Source: Allorhodopirellula heiligendammensis (GTDB taxonomy: Bacteria > Planctomycetota > Planctomycetia > Pirellulales > Pirellulaceae). From it: DNA of 64,000 bases. The DNA lies in the NCBI RefSeq assembly GCF_007860105.1, contig NZ_SJPU01000003.1:806001-870000 (forward strand). The letters are read 5' to 3'. Positions 53,399 to 62,991 of this stretch are shown one piece after another. The position numbers and the translations under genes were made by a program. Numbering within the stretch: position 1 is the first letter of the stretch; each line of letters opens with the position of its first letter. The notes beneath the pieces are model-generated. The model was not told where the DNA came from, made no database searches, and saw only the letters and a program-made list of their open reading frames with translations.

Positions 53399-53778
53399 TG
53401 GGCGTCTAACTCATCGAGTAGTTTGCGAAGATGGTCGCGCTGGGTCGAGGTGAATTTTTTCGAACCGACCAAGTGGTTCAATAGCGACGACATCGTTCCA
53501 TCGCACAGCTCGTCGGCAGTCGTTTGCAATCGCTGGTTAATTAACTCTTCACGTGCGACGACGGCATGAAAAAGATGTGGCCACTCGTTCCGATCCCGTT
53601 CCACATGCTTTTTCGCTTCCAGACGCGACAGGAGTTTTTGCACGGTCGCAATATCCGATGGTGTGGAGGCACCGTACAAAGATTGCGAAAGGGTCTTCAC
53701 ACTTGACGGGCCATGTTCCCACAGTTGCTCCAGAATCGCCAGCTCCGCAGCGGTGGGTTCTTTGGTGGTTTTTACCAT
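53395..53778 (-). CDS. blaI: BlaI/MecI-family transcriptional repressor
   Basis: A 127-residue winged-helix repressor: TAAELAILEQLWEHGPSSVK, SDIATVQKLLSRLEAKKHVE and RDRNEWPHLFHAVVAREEL match the DNA-binding part; the C-terminal LLNHLVGSKKFTSTQRDHLR is the dimerisation part cleaved in MecI/BlaI. It overlaps the M56 gene by 4 bp, so it is the natural target of that protease. Its own upstream gap to the vWA gene is only 20 bp, leaving little room for an operator, which suggests that it controls other promoters, perhaps far upstream in this operon. Confidence 0.92.
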   Translation of the reverse strand: MVKTTKEPTAAELAILEQLWEHGPSSVKTLSQSLYGASTPSDIATVQKLLSRLEAKKHVERDRNEWPHLFHAVVAREELINQRLQTTADELCDGTMSSLLNHLVGSKKFTSTQRDHLRKLLDELDAQ

Positions 53779-53798
53779 TTATCAATTTGCCTCAATGC

Positions 53799-56321
53799 TC
53801 ATAGTCCAATTGCCTTACGCCAAACCCACTCTGCGGTCAGCAACCCGAGTAAAGTCAACCACAACCACCATCGACTCCACGCCGGAGTGAGATCGCGATG
53901 GGGCGGTCCCGAGGTCACTTTACGGTCTTTCAGTAATTGTGCTAGTTGTCGTGGCTGGTTTAAGACGTCGCCACCGGAGAGCGATGCCAGTCTCGCCATC
54001 AACTCGTGATTGGGCAGTGGGTTTTGCAGTTCGAAGGGATCGCTCAAGATTTGAATCGCCAGCGAGGTACTATCAACTTGCGTCCCATGGTCGAAGGCGT
54101 TTTGGGAGCCGGTTCCTTCGTAAGCCGTCATTTCGATTCGTAAACCGCCATCGCCGACTCCCCCACTTTCGCTGAGCAGCAAATCGAGACGATACCCTTC
54201 CTCGGTGCGGTCAGTATCGAGCATCAGCTCTTCACCCCACGCCAGCTTCGGACTCACTTCGCCACTGTCGCGTACGACATTGTCGGGCCATAGCAATGGC
54301 GAGTAGAGCGATAGATCCTCTAAGGACGCTGGTTCGAACATGGCCCACACGGAGTACTTGTTCGTCCGCCGGGCACCCTCATCGTACGCCATCGCCAGGA
54401 TCGACAACGGTTCCCCTGGGCGATAGAAACGCTTGTCGGAATGGGCCACCAGTCGCCTACGGCCGGTCGAGGACCCCTCGGTTACCCAGTAGACGAGATT
54501 TCGCCAGAACTTGCTTGCAACGCGTTCTGGCTGCGGTCCCCAACGCTCGCTCAAGTCCGTCAAGGCGGTGCCCCCGAGGGAGGCCGTCGACACCAAGACG
54601 CGCCCGCGGCCGACACGATGGGCGACTATCGTTGGTGTTCCATCGTCGCGATTTTTTGCCAAGACATCGGCGGTTGATTTGGCACTGGCGACTGCACCGC
54701 TTTCCGCCAGGGACGGCAATGCTCCCAGGAGCTGGTCGTTGGACGCCTGCTCCCAACGCAACCGCCAGATCGGATGTTGCGGCATCGTGACATCCACTTC
54801 TCGCGGCTGCGGGTAGCTGCGCGGGCGATCCAGTAGATTCGTCGGTAGCAACGGCAGCAAGGGGGAATCAGACCAATCCGCGAGTATCAGGGCGTCCCCA
54901 CCGGCGACAATCAAACCACCGCCGCGGCCCTCGATCCACTGTGCCAACCAACTGACCTGCTCTTCATCCAGGACGCTGGGACTGACGTCGCTGAACACGA
55001 CGCAGTCATATGCGAATAGCTCCGCGCGAGTTTTCGGAAACCCGACTAGCTCTGAATTCGACGTGCTGTCTCGGAGCCCGCGAGGGGCGCTGCCTCCCGT
55101 GCTCGTGAGGACGACGCATTCGACATCTTCATCAGACTGCAATGCATTTTGAACCGTCACGATGTCCGCCTCCGCAGGCGTCGACGCGGAGCCTCCAAAG
55201 GATAGGATTTGGTTCAGAAAACTGGGGGTCGATCGAGTCGCTGTTGCGGCATTTTCAACATACAGTACACGAACCTTAGTGCGGTCAATGTCGACATGGG
55301 TTTCCACACGATTGTTTCGCTCGGTGACTTCACCTTCGAGCGGGTCGACGACTACGACTAGGTCTTCGGGATGCTCATCAACACGAAACTTCAGTGAAAC
55401 GGATTGGGCGCCGCCACTGAGGGTGATCGGTACAGTCGCCAACGTCGCCGAGTCAAGGTCCGAGATTTTGCTGCGGCTGATAATCCGCACAGTCGTCTGC
55501 TGTTGTGTGAAACCGTAACTGCGCAAGAACACCTGCAGCTCATTTTCGGTGTACTTGCGGACGCGAGCTGGGACCACCAACGAGACCACCGCGATATCGC
55601 CATTCCCACTGGCCCGCCCCACGGGGACGACATGCAGTGGAACTCGCGCCGCGGCGAACAGCTCGGCTAAACGTTCGACCGATTCGGTTCCCCGTACTCG
55701 TCCATCGGAGAACATAACGACGCCTGCCGTTTGACGTTCGTTGACCTGCGGCAATAGCTGACGGAGTGCTTCGCCCAAACGCGAATCGGAAGCATCTGGC
55801 GGTGCGATCGAGCCCACTTCGCCGGCGGTCGCCGAATTCGATGTCAGCGTGAGGGATTCAGGCGAACTTTGGGTATTGTCATTAGGTTTCGCTAGCGGTT
55901 CCAAGCGATGTCCGAAACGGAATGCTTGCTCGTCCCCAGTCTGCAGCGCACCGGCAGTGGATTGTGCTTCGGTCAGGAACCGTAAACTCTCTTCCCAGCG
56001 AGTTTCGTCTTGTCCGAGCTGCATGCTCTGCGAGCCATCGAATAGGTACAGCATGCTCGGCCGCATGATCGCACCGCTGCGTTCATCGATGATGGTGGGC
56101 CCGAACAGAATCAACACCAGTATCACCACGGCCGCGGCGCGGAGAGCCCACAATCCCCAGTGCCGATGCACCTGCGATGCTCCCCAAAAATACCGCACGC
56201 AGGCCCACATCAACAAACACGCTATACCGATCGCGATGAACCCTTGGATCTGCCATGCGGGCAGCCAAGTCAGAGAGACGTCGGCCGGTATCAACCGGTT
56301 CAATAGCATGCAGTCACTCAT
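53799..56321 (-). CDS. Membrane vWA-like protein with glutamine-amidotransferase-like segment
   Basis: An 840-residue membrane protein. Transmembrane helices are near residues 25-45 (FIAIGIACLLMWACVRYFW), ~60-80 (LRAAAVVILVLILFGPTI) and the C-terminus (WWLWLTLLGLLTAEWVW). A vWA-like domain with a partial MIDAS (LYLFDGSQSMQ) follows the second helix. A middle region (TKVRVLYVENAATATR, YDCVVFSDVSPSVLDEEQVS, IEGRGGGLIVAGGDAL) resembles class I glutamine amidotransferase-like domains found in such planctomycete proteins. Substrate and partners unknown; the neighbours are a DUF4175-like gene (4-bp overlap) and BlaI. A role in envelope remodelling or complex assembly is inferred. Confidence 0.8.
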   Translation of the reverse strand: MSDCMLLNRLIPADVSLTWLPAWQIQGFIAIGIACLLMWACVRYFWGASQVHRHWGLWALRAAAVVILVLILFGPTIIDERSGAIMRPSMLYLFDGSQSMQLGQDETRWEESLRFLTEAQSTAGALQTGDEQAFRFGHRLEPLAKPNDNTQSSPESLTLTSNSATAGEVGSIAPPDASDSRLGEALRQLLPQVNERQTAGVVMFSDGRVRGTESVERLAELFAAARVPLHVVPVGRASGNGDIAVVSLVVPARVRKYTENELQVFLRSYGFTQQQTTVRIISRSKISDLDSATLATVPITLSGGAQSVSLKFRVDEHPEDLVVVVDPLEGEVTERNNRVETHVDIDRTKVRVLYVENAATATRSTPSFLNQILSFGGSASTPAEADIVTVQNALQSDEDVECVVLTSTGGSAPRGLRDSTSNSELVGFPKTRAELFAYDCVVFSDVSPSVLDEEQVSWLAQWIEGRGGGLIVAGGDALILADWSDSPLLPLLPTNLLDRPRSYPQPREVDVTMPQHPIWRLRWEQASNDQLLGALPSLAESGAVASAKSTADVLAKNRDDGTPTIVAHRVGRGRVLVSTASLGGTALTDLSERWGPQPERVASKFWRNLVYWVTEGSSTGRRRLVAHSDKRFYRPGEPLSILAMAYDEGARRTNKYSVWAMFEPASLEDLSLYSPLLWPDNVVRDSGEVSPKLAWGEELMLDTDRTEEGYRLDLLLSESGGVGDGGLRIEMTAYEGTGSQNAFDHGTQVDSTSLAIQILSDPFELQNPLPNHELMARLASLSGGDVLNQPRQLAQLLKDRKVTSGPPHRDLTPAWSRWWLWLTLLGLLTAEWVWRKAIGL

Positions 56322-59300
56322 GGCGTCAGGGTTCCTGTCATCTCTCCGTTGTCGTCCGAGATGGCGCGAAAGTATTGATCGACGGCGCTCCGATACTGCA
56401 CCGGAACGGGCGCATCGCGATCCGTGGAGACTTCCAATAAAATCATTTCCTGGATTCTACGCCGCAGTTCGCGCACCACCGTATTTGCCCTCCCAGCGAG
56501 CGTATGCTGGTCAGCAACTGAAAACCGGCCGGCCCCAGATCCGTCACCGGGCTCCGGATCGGTGACATCGCTACTTCCACCGCCGGGCGGTTTACCTGCT
56601 AACGTTTCGGCCAGTTCGCTCATCCCTTCTTGCTCCAGTTCTCGTTCCAGGACGCCCGCTTCCGCCTTGGCTTCGGGCGTTTGCTCAGCAGCCTTTCCAC
56701 CCTTGCCCAGTGCTTGGGCGAGTGCGTTAGCACGTTTTTCAATTGCCTTGAGTCGCGCCAATCGGGGCTCGACCAGTTGGCGATACAACGTATCAAGTTG
56801 CAGAGCCGCGTCAGCGTACGCACGAGCTCGCTCGTAGCCCTCATCGTCTATGAGCGATTTACCGCCAGGCGTATCCTGCAGTACCTCCTGCGCGGCCGAT
56901 TGGGTCGCATCAAGTTGTTCGAGGAAGCCGTTCTCCTCGATGAATTCGGCGAGGTAGTCGCTAACCTCACTGCCTTCGACATCGCCCGCACTGATGGGCG
57001 CCTTCAACACGTCTTCGATCGTCTCGGCACGTCGTTGGAGCTGACGACCGAGCCGTTGGGTGTCTTCGCTCAACTCCCGACGCTGATCGGCAAGTTCCGG
57101 TTCCATGTTGGCAAGTGACGTTGTCATGTCACGTAGCGCCGAGACTCGATTCACCGGTTCGGGGGCCGCGATGGCATCGAGCTGAAAGCCCATCTCGCGC
57201 AGTTGATCGGTAGCATCCTGACTATCGGTGGCGAACGACTCGAGTGATCCGTCACGAGCGGACAGTGCCAGTCCATCGAGTGCTTTTTGCGCGTCCTGCA
57301 TGCGTTGTCGTAGTAACGGCGAGTCCGTCAGCCGATCTTGAATTCGTTCCTCAATTGCACTCAGACGTTCGAGCAGATCCAGCTCAGCCGCAAACAATTC
57401 ATCGCGACGTTCTTGTTGGCTGAGTTGGTCAACCCCGCCGTTCTCCATCGCCTCGTTGGCTGCGGTGCTACTCTCGTTATCGGCTGGTGAGGCTTGCTCG
57501 GCATCCGATTGATCGGTCGGTATCGTTTCGTCACTTGCTGTCTGTGACTCGCCTGAGGTTGGTGCAGCGGATGGATTACCGGAAGTCTGGCCTAGTCCGC
57601 TGCCATCGGTTGCGGTGGCGTTGGAACTCGTCATCTGGCCTGCTGATCCCTTTCCGGTTGGAGGGGATGTCATCCGCTGCGCCTGTTGACCCAGTTGGGA
57701 CTGGGCCGCGGCGATCTGTTCGAGTTCGTCGGCCAATTCCTGCTCAGTCGCACTTCGCTCTCGGCGAAGCTTCTGTTGCATCTGACGCGAGAACTGCTGC
57801 ATTGCACGTTGCTGTGCGGCAGTGGGGTTTTTAATGAAAAAGATCTCCAGAGTTCGTCGTGCTTCGGCGAGTGAGCGGAGCGCGTCTTCCTCCTGTGCGA
57901 GGGCGAGATCAAAGCTCGCCGCCGCGAGTGAGTCGGCCGCTTGCAGCATCGCCGACTCGGCCTGATTGAGAGCCTCCACATCGTCGTTGCCCCGTGACAC
58001 GAGGAACTCAGTGAGGAACCGCGTTAATCCAGCCAGCTCACTCTGACTGGAGACCATTCGATCGAGCGTGCCGAGTTGCGACGCCAAGTCGATGCTGGAC
58101 CGACCCCCCATTCGTCGCGTTCGATTGATCAGAAAACGCTGCCGCCGAATCAGTTCGTCTAACTGGACGAGAATGCGACCGCCGCCCGTTCCCGGCTCAA
58201 GTTCTATCTCTCCGAAAAATTGGCGCAGCGGGCGAATGTCGATGTAGCGAATATCGCTCTCAGCACGCTGCGGATGCGGGTCTCGATTATCAACGGCGAA
58301 CGCGTAGTAGCTGATGTAGTCTCGCTCTGATAAGGCGAAGGATTCCAGCGGCAGGATCTCTTCCAATCGCAAACGAGTCGTGAGGGCAGCCTCTCTAGAG
58401 TCTTGTGTCGACACGTCCCAATCGGTCAAGACATACTCATCGTTGTCGCCGATCTGAAATACGATCCCCGCCGACGTCACGCCATAGTCGTCAGCAATCT
58501 GCGCTCGCATCGGCAACTCTGCCAAGGGCTGGACGCGGATTTCGTCGTAAGGATCACGCCAGGCAATTCGCGGTGCCGCGTCTTGGCGAACACGCACCCT
58601 TCCTGTTACGGGCTTCATTGGCGTTTCATCTCGACCATCACCTGAGAATCTCCATACCAATGAATCGTCGCTCGGCAGGGAAAACGTCCAGAGTGTGGGA
58701 TCGTCACCTGCAGCAATTGACACACTTTGCAATCGAGAAGCCTTGGGGCCGATCTCGAGCTGGGCTCGACCGAGTGGGTGATTGGTTTCAATGACGACTT
58801 GCACATCGGAAGATTGCAAGACGGCGACATCTGCAGTCCCAAACTTTCGCTGCTCCAATTGCGTATATGCGGGAGGTTGCACCGTAACTTCGATGTGCTG
58901 GGCCTCGATGAGTGGTTGAACATCGATGCGATAGACGCGCGTATCACCGATACTGGTCAGAAACTGATATTCAATTGCACGATTCGTCTTGCCCAAGTTG
59001 AGTTGGAACAGCTCCGGTCTGGATTCCGTGGGTGACAGCTCTGTTTCCACCCAAGCCGATTCGGACTCGGATTGACTATCGGTCTCGGCGGCAACTGGAG
59101 CGTCTACTACCGGCACATCTCGATATCGCAGAACCACATCGCGATCGAGCCGCCCCTGTAGTTCCAAGGACACGCTGACGTCACTGCCTTCGAGCACACG
59201 CGTATCTTCTGGACTAACCGTCATCGTCGTATAAGGAAGATTCATCCCGAGCGAGCGCAACAAGGCTGTTCGCCATTGGTTACTGGCAAAGAACGTACAC

Positions 59301-59800
59301 ACAGCCGCCATCGACACGAACAGCAGACCGCAGCCACCGATCACCAAGGCTCTCGATGGGATCAGCGTGGTGGGTGTGAGGGTTTCCCAGCGGCCGAGGG
59401 TTTGATGCCCCAGGGCCGCTAGCATGGCTTGCGGTCCTTGAACGCGACCCTCGACGGTATCGAGTACGGTTCGAATGCGCTGTCCAAAGTCACCGAAGAC
59501 GTGTTCGAGCCGGTTGGCAAAAGGACGTTCACGCGTGCCGATAAACCCAGCTATCAGGCGGCGGATCCACCATGCAAAAATCACGAGACCTCCCCCGGCG
59601 AGTCCAATCATGCGTACTCGCTGGGACCACTCCCAAACATAGTCGCCCGCAGCCAGCAGCAGCCAGAGACAGCCGATCATGATCCCAGCCAAGACGGTTG
59701 CAATGGCGGTGTCGACAGCAAAGTAACGTCGCCGCAGGGAGTGAAAACGCTCAGCGACTTCCCAGGAGACTGGAGGGATAGAAACCGGAGAGGTACTCAT
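56318..59800 (-). CDS. Large DUF4175-like membrane protein with coiled coils
   Basis: A 1160-residue protein with N-terminal transmembrane helices (TAIATVLAGIMIGCLWLLLA, RMIGLAGGGLVIFAWWI, ALVIGGCGLLFVSMAAVC), Ig-like beta domains around residues 200-480 (VLEGSDVSVSLELQGRLDRD, YRIDVQPLIEAQHIEVTVQP), and a long helical C-terminal half rich in Gln, Glu and Ala with coiled-coil stretches (EQELADELEQIAAAQSQLGQ, QLDTLYRQLVEPRLARLKAI). This layout fits DUF4175 proteins, which are common next to MoxR, DUF58 and vWA genes. Its function is unknown. It overlaps the vWA gene by 4 bp and has 148 bp upstream to BatA. Confidence 0.82.
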   Translation of the reverse strand: MSTSPVSIPPVSWEVAERFHSLRRRYFAVDTAIATVLAGIMIGCLWLLLAAGDYVWEWSQRVRMIGLAGGGLVIFAWWIRRLIAGFIGTRERPFANRLEHVFGDFGQRIRTVLDTVEGRVQGPQAMLAALGHQTLGRWETLTPTTLIPSRALVIGGCGLLFVSMAAVCTFFASNQWRTALLRSLGMNLPYTTMTVSPEDTRVLEGSDVSVSLELQGRLDRDVVLRYRDVPVVDAPVAAETDSQSESESAWVETELSPTESRPELFQLNLGKTNRAIEYQFLTSIGDTRVYRIDVQPLIEAQHIEVTVQPPAYTQLEQRKFGTADVAVLQSSDVQVVIETNHPLGRAQLEIGPKASRLQSVSIAAGDDPTLWTFSLPSDDSLVWRFSGDGRDETPMKPVTGRVRVRQDAAPRIAWRDPYDEIRVQPLAELPMRAQIADDYGVTSAGIVFQIGDNDEYVLTDWDVSTQDSREAALTTRLRLEEILPLESFALSERDYISYYAFAVDNRDPHPQRAESDIRYIDIRPLRQFFGEIELEPGTGGGRILVQLDELIRRQRFLINRTRRMGGRSSIDLASQLGTLDRMVSSQSELAGLTRFLTEFLVSRGNDDVEALNQAESAMLQAADSLAAASFDLALAQEEDALRSLAEARRTLEIFFIKNPTAAQQRAMQQFSRQMQQKLRRERSATEQELADELEQIAAAQSQLGQQAQRMTSPPTGKGSAGQMTSSNATATDGSGLGQTSGNPSAAPTSGESQTASDETIPTDQSDAEQASPADNESSTAANEAMENGGVDQLSQQERRDELFAAELDLLERLSAIEERIQDRLTDSPLLRQRMQDAQKALDGLALSARDGSLESFATDSQDATDQLREMGFQLDAIAAPEPVNRVSALRDMTTSLANMEPELADQRRELSEDTQRLGRQLQRRAETIEDVLKAPISAGDVEGSEVSDYLAEFIEENGFLEQLDATQSAAQEVLQDTPGGKSLIDDEGYERARAYADAALQLDTLYRQLVEPRLARLKAIEKRANALAQALGKGGKAAEQTPEAKAEAGVLERELEQEGMSELAETLAGKPPGGGSSDVTDPEPGDGSGAGRFSVADQHTLAGRANTVVRELRRRIQEMILLEVSTDRDAPVPVQYRSAVDQYFRAISDDNGEMTGTLTP

Positions 59801-59948
59801 GAGGACTTCCGTTGCATAGGAGGGAGCTCAGAATAAAGGAAGTCATCAAGACTGTCGTGTTTTCGATGTCGAACGAAGCACTGCCGAACCTCTTGGTGAG
59901 ATTCGCTACGAGTGGACTTTCGATGCAGGGGGATATCACTGCTGACCA

Positions 59949-62009
59949 TCATGACACCGTTCGATTTGCGAGCGCGAATTCGCCAATCAATAACACACAG
60001 GCGGCAGCAGCCAGCCATGGCCACAACTCATTTGGTTTTCGCGTTGCGACCGATTGGCTCTGAGGTCGATTCGTGGCATCAGCAAGGTTGAGACCAAAGT
60101 GGTTTGCCAACGCGGACGCTTCCATACGCGTTGGATCCGATTCACGCGACGATCCATTGATGACGTACAGCGCGTGGGGCTGTTGCTCGAAACCGGCATG
60201 TTCAAAAACAGGTTCCGCGATTGGTGGTGACGCTGGATTGAGGGCCGCCTGGGTTACTACCAACCGGGAAGGTCGTTCAAAATCGAGTGGCTCCCCGATG
60301 CGACGAAATCGAATGGGGCCCTCTCCGGTGAGATTCAAAAGGTCGCCCGCCATCTGTTGTACCAGCGGTAGATACAACGGATTGGTCGTCCAGTTACTCC
60401 AACTTGAATCGGCACTGGACAGAAACCACACGACACTCCCTTGTCCGACAGGTTGTCGGGTCATCGCAGGTCGATCACCATCAAATCTCGCCAGGACTTT
60501 GGTTTGATCCGCGACGCTGACAGGGAGTAGCTTTCGAAATGCCAACCGAGTCAAGTCGCCGTGCTGAGGATCCGCAAAGGGTGATAGCATCTCGGTGCGA
60601 GTTGCTAGGGTCTTGATGCGGAATGGGGTCACGCCGCTGGGCTGCGGTAGCCGCAGCGTGCCGGGCACCAACTTAGATTGATTCCATGCGTCCAGCGTCG
60701 CGGTGTCGACAGCGTCGCCAGCGAATACCAACAGTCGACCACCTCCACTGACGTACGATTCCAGGTCCGCGATCAACTGGGCCGATAGGGCCCCAGCGTC
60801 GGAGACCACTACCAGCGGATACTGGTGCCCGTCCAAGCTCGACATTGATTGATCTTCTAAGAACAGCACCTCGACCGCAAAGCGACTCGGTGGAGCGGAT
60901 TCACGGGCAGCGTCTCCCTCAATGCTCGATGGTGGGCTCGATTGCCGGCCGAGCGCAGCGGCCAAGTAGTAACTCGCGGAGTTTGAACCGTCCTCGGCGG
61001 CCCCTCCATCGATGACCAGCAAGTTCAGCGGTTGGGCGACTTGTACGGCGGTCAATCGGCGATTGTCGGCGGCCAAGTCATCGGCCACGTCGATCGAGGC
61101 GGTGACCTGCCACAATCCTGCATCCAAGTTTCCTAAATCAAATTGAACATCTTCGGCTTGGCCGCTGGGCACACTGATCGACTTTTTCAAGCGGACCTGA
61201 CGAGTGCCATTGGATGCTGACACCACCATCGGCACCTCTTCTTGAGGGAGGTTGCCAAAATTAAACAATGTGGCGCCGAAGCGACTGGCTGTTTTGGTGT
61301 CCAACCGCGTTTGGAGCGGTGCAAACTGGGTAATCGCCAAATTGTTTGCCGCAGCCCGACCGACATCGACAATGCGAACAGGAACGTTGTCAGAAAACCC
61401 CAGCGACTCGCTAGCCGATGGAGCCATGGCGAGGCCGCTCTGCTGGAGGTCGGTGACGATCATGACCTCCGCCAGTGATTCTGGGAAGGCTCCGATCCGG
61501 TCCCGAGCCCACTCGACTGCGGCCTGGTAATTGGTATCGCCGTCGAGAGCACGCGGGACTGTCGGCCGCGTCGTTGACGCAGGCAATGGCTCGACCTGGC
61601 CATCAAACCAAGCCCACAACACCGTGGCTCCCTCGCCATATTCGGCAACGCCATCGGCAGCCGCGGTCAGAGCATCGTCAATCACGCGGCCACTATTGCC
61701 AGGCATTCCCATACTCGCCGAGCGATCAATGAGAACAATCTGCAAGTGGTCGCCATCACGCTGGGATCTTCCAGGCAGAAACGGTCGTGCGAATAAGCAT
61801 GCCAGGAGGGCCACCAACGCCATCCGCGTCAGCAGCAGCAGCCAGCGACGGATCCGTCGACGCTGCGCGCCATCGCGAATGACTTCGTTCAGGAATCGCA
61901 TCGTTCCGAGCTCAACGCGTCGTACCTGCCAACGATTCAATAGATGGATGATCAGTGGAATGGCAACGGTGGCCGAGCCGATCAAGAATCCCGTTTGGAT
62001 GAAGTTCAT
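59949..62009 (-). CDS. BatA-like vWA membrane protein
   Basis: A 686-residue protein. The N-terminus ATVAIPLIIHLLNRWQVRRV is the BatA-type membrane segment, LLTRMALVALLACLFARPFL a second helix, and QIVLIDRSASMGMPGNSG a vWA MIDAS (DRSAS). A later part with a GAT-like fold (LNLLVIDGGAAEDGSNSASY, YVSGGGRLLVFAGDA) and a C-terminal helix (AAACVLLIGEFALANRT) follow. Members sit in MoxR-DUF58-Bat operons, which in Bacteroides are linked to stress tolerance. It begins 3 bp downstream of the DUF58 stop. Confidence 0.88.
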   Translation of the reverse strand: MNFIQTGFLIGSATVAIPLIIHLLNRWQVRRVELGTMRFLNEVIRDGAQRRRIRRWLLLLTRMALVALLACLFARPFLPGRSQRDGDHLQIVLIDRSASMGMPGNSGRVIDDALTAAADGVAEYGEGATVLWAWFDGQVEPLPASTTRPTVPRALDGDTNYQAAVEWARDRIGAFPESLAEVMIVTDLQQSGLAMAPSASESLGFSDNVPVRIVDVGRAAANNLAITQFAPLQTRLDTKTASRFGATLFNFGNLPQEEVPMVVSASNGTRQVRLKKSISVPSGQAEDVQFDLGNLDAGLWQVTASIDVADDLAADNRRLTAVQVAQPLNLLVIDGGAAEDGSNSASYYLAAALGRQSSPPSSIEGDAARESAPPSRFAVEVLFLEDQSMSSLDGHQYPLVVVSDAGALSAQLIADLESYVSGGGRLLVFAGDAVDTATLDAWNQSKLVPGTLRLPQPSGVTPFRIKTLATRTEMLSPFADPQHGDLTRLAFRKLLPVSVADQTKVLARFDGDRPAMTRQPVGQGSVVWFLSSADSSWSNWTTNPLYLPLVQQMAGDLLNLTGEGPIRFRRIGEPLDFERPSRLVVTQAALNPASPPIAEPVFEHAGFEQQPHALYVINGSSRESDPTRMEASALANHFGLNLADATNRPQSQSVATRKPNELWPWLAAAACVLLIGEFALANRTVS

Positions 62010-62012
62010 GGG

Positions 62013-62918
62013 CTATCGAGTCCGCCTCACTAGGTAGTCGACCAAGGCACCTGTTGGCGGCTGGTCCGTGGTCAGCTCCAAGCGATCGACGCCCTGGTGT
62101 CGGCATACGTCCTCCAGCTCATCGCACCACTGCTCGATCCGGTGGAGGTAATCGCCGCGGATGCTCTCCACATCCGTTGTCACGTCGGCGCTCCCTTCCA
62201 TATCTAGCACCCGCACACGACCCTGTTTGGCGAGATAACGCTCGAACGGATCGAGGATATGAAACAAAACAACCTCATGGCCGCGATGCCGCAATTGCTG
62301 CAGTCCGCGTTGGATCCCAGCGACGTCGTCGACCATGTCGCTCAACACAATCACGATGCCTCGATGGCGGGCAACCGCAGCGGCCTGCTCGAGCGACTTG
62401 GCGAGTTCCGTGACGGGACGCTCGGGCGTCTGCGCCAGCATCCTCAGGCAGTCCTCCCAACGTCCTGGTTTGACCGACGGATCGAGATACTGTCGGACGC
62501 CATCGTCCATCAAACCCAAGGCCACAGCATCGCGTTGTTTCAGCGCCAGGAATGCCATCGCGGCAGCGAGTGTGGCGGCATATTCATACTTGGTCATCGC
62601 TCCATCAATTTTGCACTGCATCGAACGACTGGCATCGACGAGCAGGTACAGATTTAAATTGGTCTCGGCATCGAATTCTTTGACGTACAGCTTGCGTTGA
62701 CGGGCGAATACTTTCCAATTGACGTGCCGCAAATCGTCGCCGGGACCATAGCGACGATGTGACGAGAACTCGACGCTGTAGCCCACGAATGGACTGCGGT
62801 GGAGACCCTGCAGAAAACCTTCCACCACACCCCGCGCGCGCAATTCCAACGAACTGAGTCGTGCCAGTTCATCGGGCCGCAGCCAGTTCGGTGCCGTTGT
62901 TTGCGGAGAGGATTTCAT
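62013..62918 (-). CDS. DUF58 family protein
   Basis: A 301-residue protein. The signature is FVGYSVEFSSHRRYGPGDDL followed by RHVNWKVFARQRKLYVKEFD, the DUF58 block, and LYLLVDASRSMQCKID, a vWA-like MIDAS. RGIVIVLSDMVDDVAG is typical of the C-terminal part. The ATG at 62918 is used; the longer frame starts with GTG at 62939. It lies 73 bp after moxR and 3 bp before the BatA-like gene. DUF58 proteins act with MoxR ATPases in complex assembly; the substrate is unknown. Confidence 0.93.
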   Translation of the reverse strand: MKSSPQTTAPNWLRPDELARLSSLELRARGVVEGFLQGLHRSPFVGYSVEFSSHRRYGPGDDLRHVNWKVFARQRKLYVKEFDAETNLNLYLLVDASRSMQCKIDGAMTKYEYAATLAAAMAFLALKQRDAVALGLMDDGVRQYLDPSVKPGRWEDCLRMLAQTPERPVTELAKSLEQAAAVARHRGIVIVLSDMVDDVAGIQRGLQQLRHRGHEVVLFHILDPFERYLAKQGRVRVLDMEGSADVTTDVESIRGDYLHRIEQWCDELEDVCRHQGVDRLELTTDQPPTGALVDYLVRRTR

Positions 62919-62991
62919 GGAGCTAAGCGTGCTTGCCACGTATCGAGTTTTCGTTCTGGTTAAATGTTCATGACGACTTCAAGGCAGCGGA

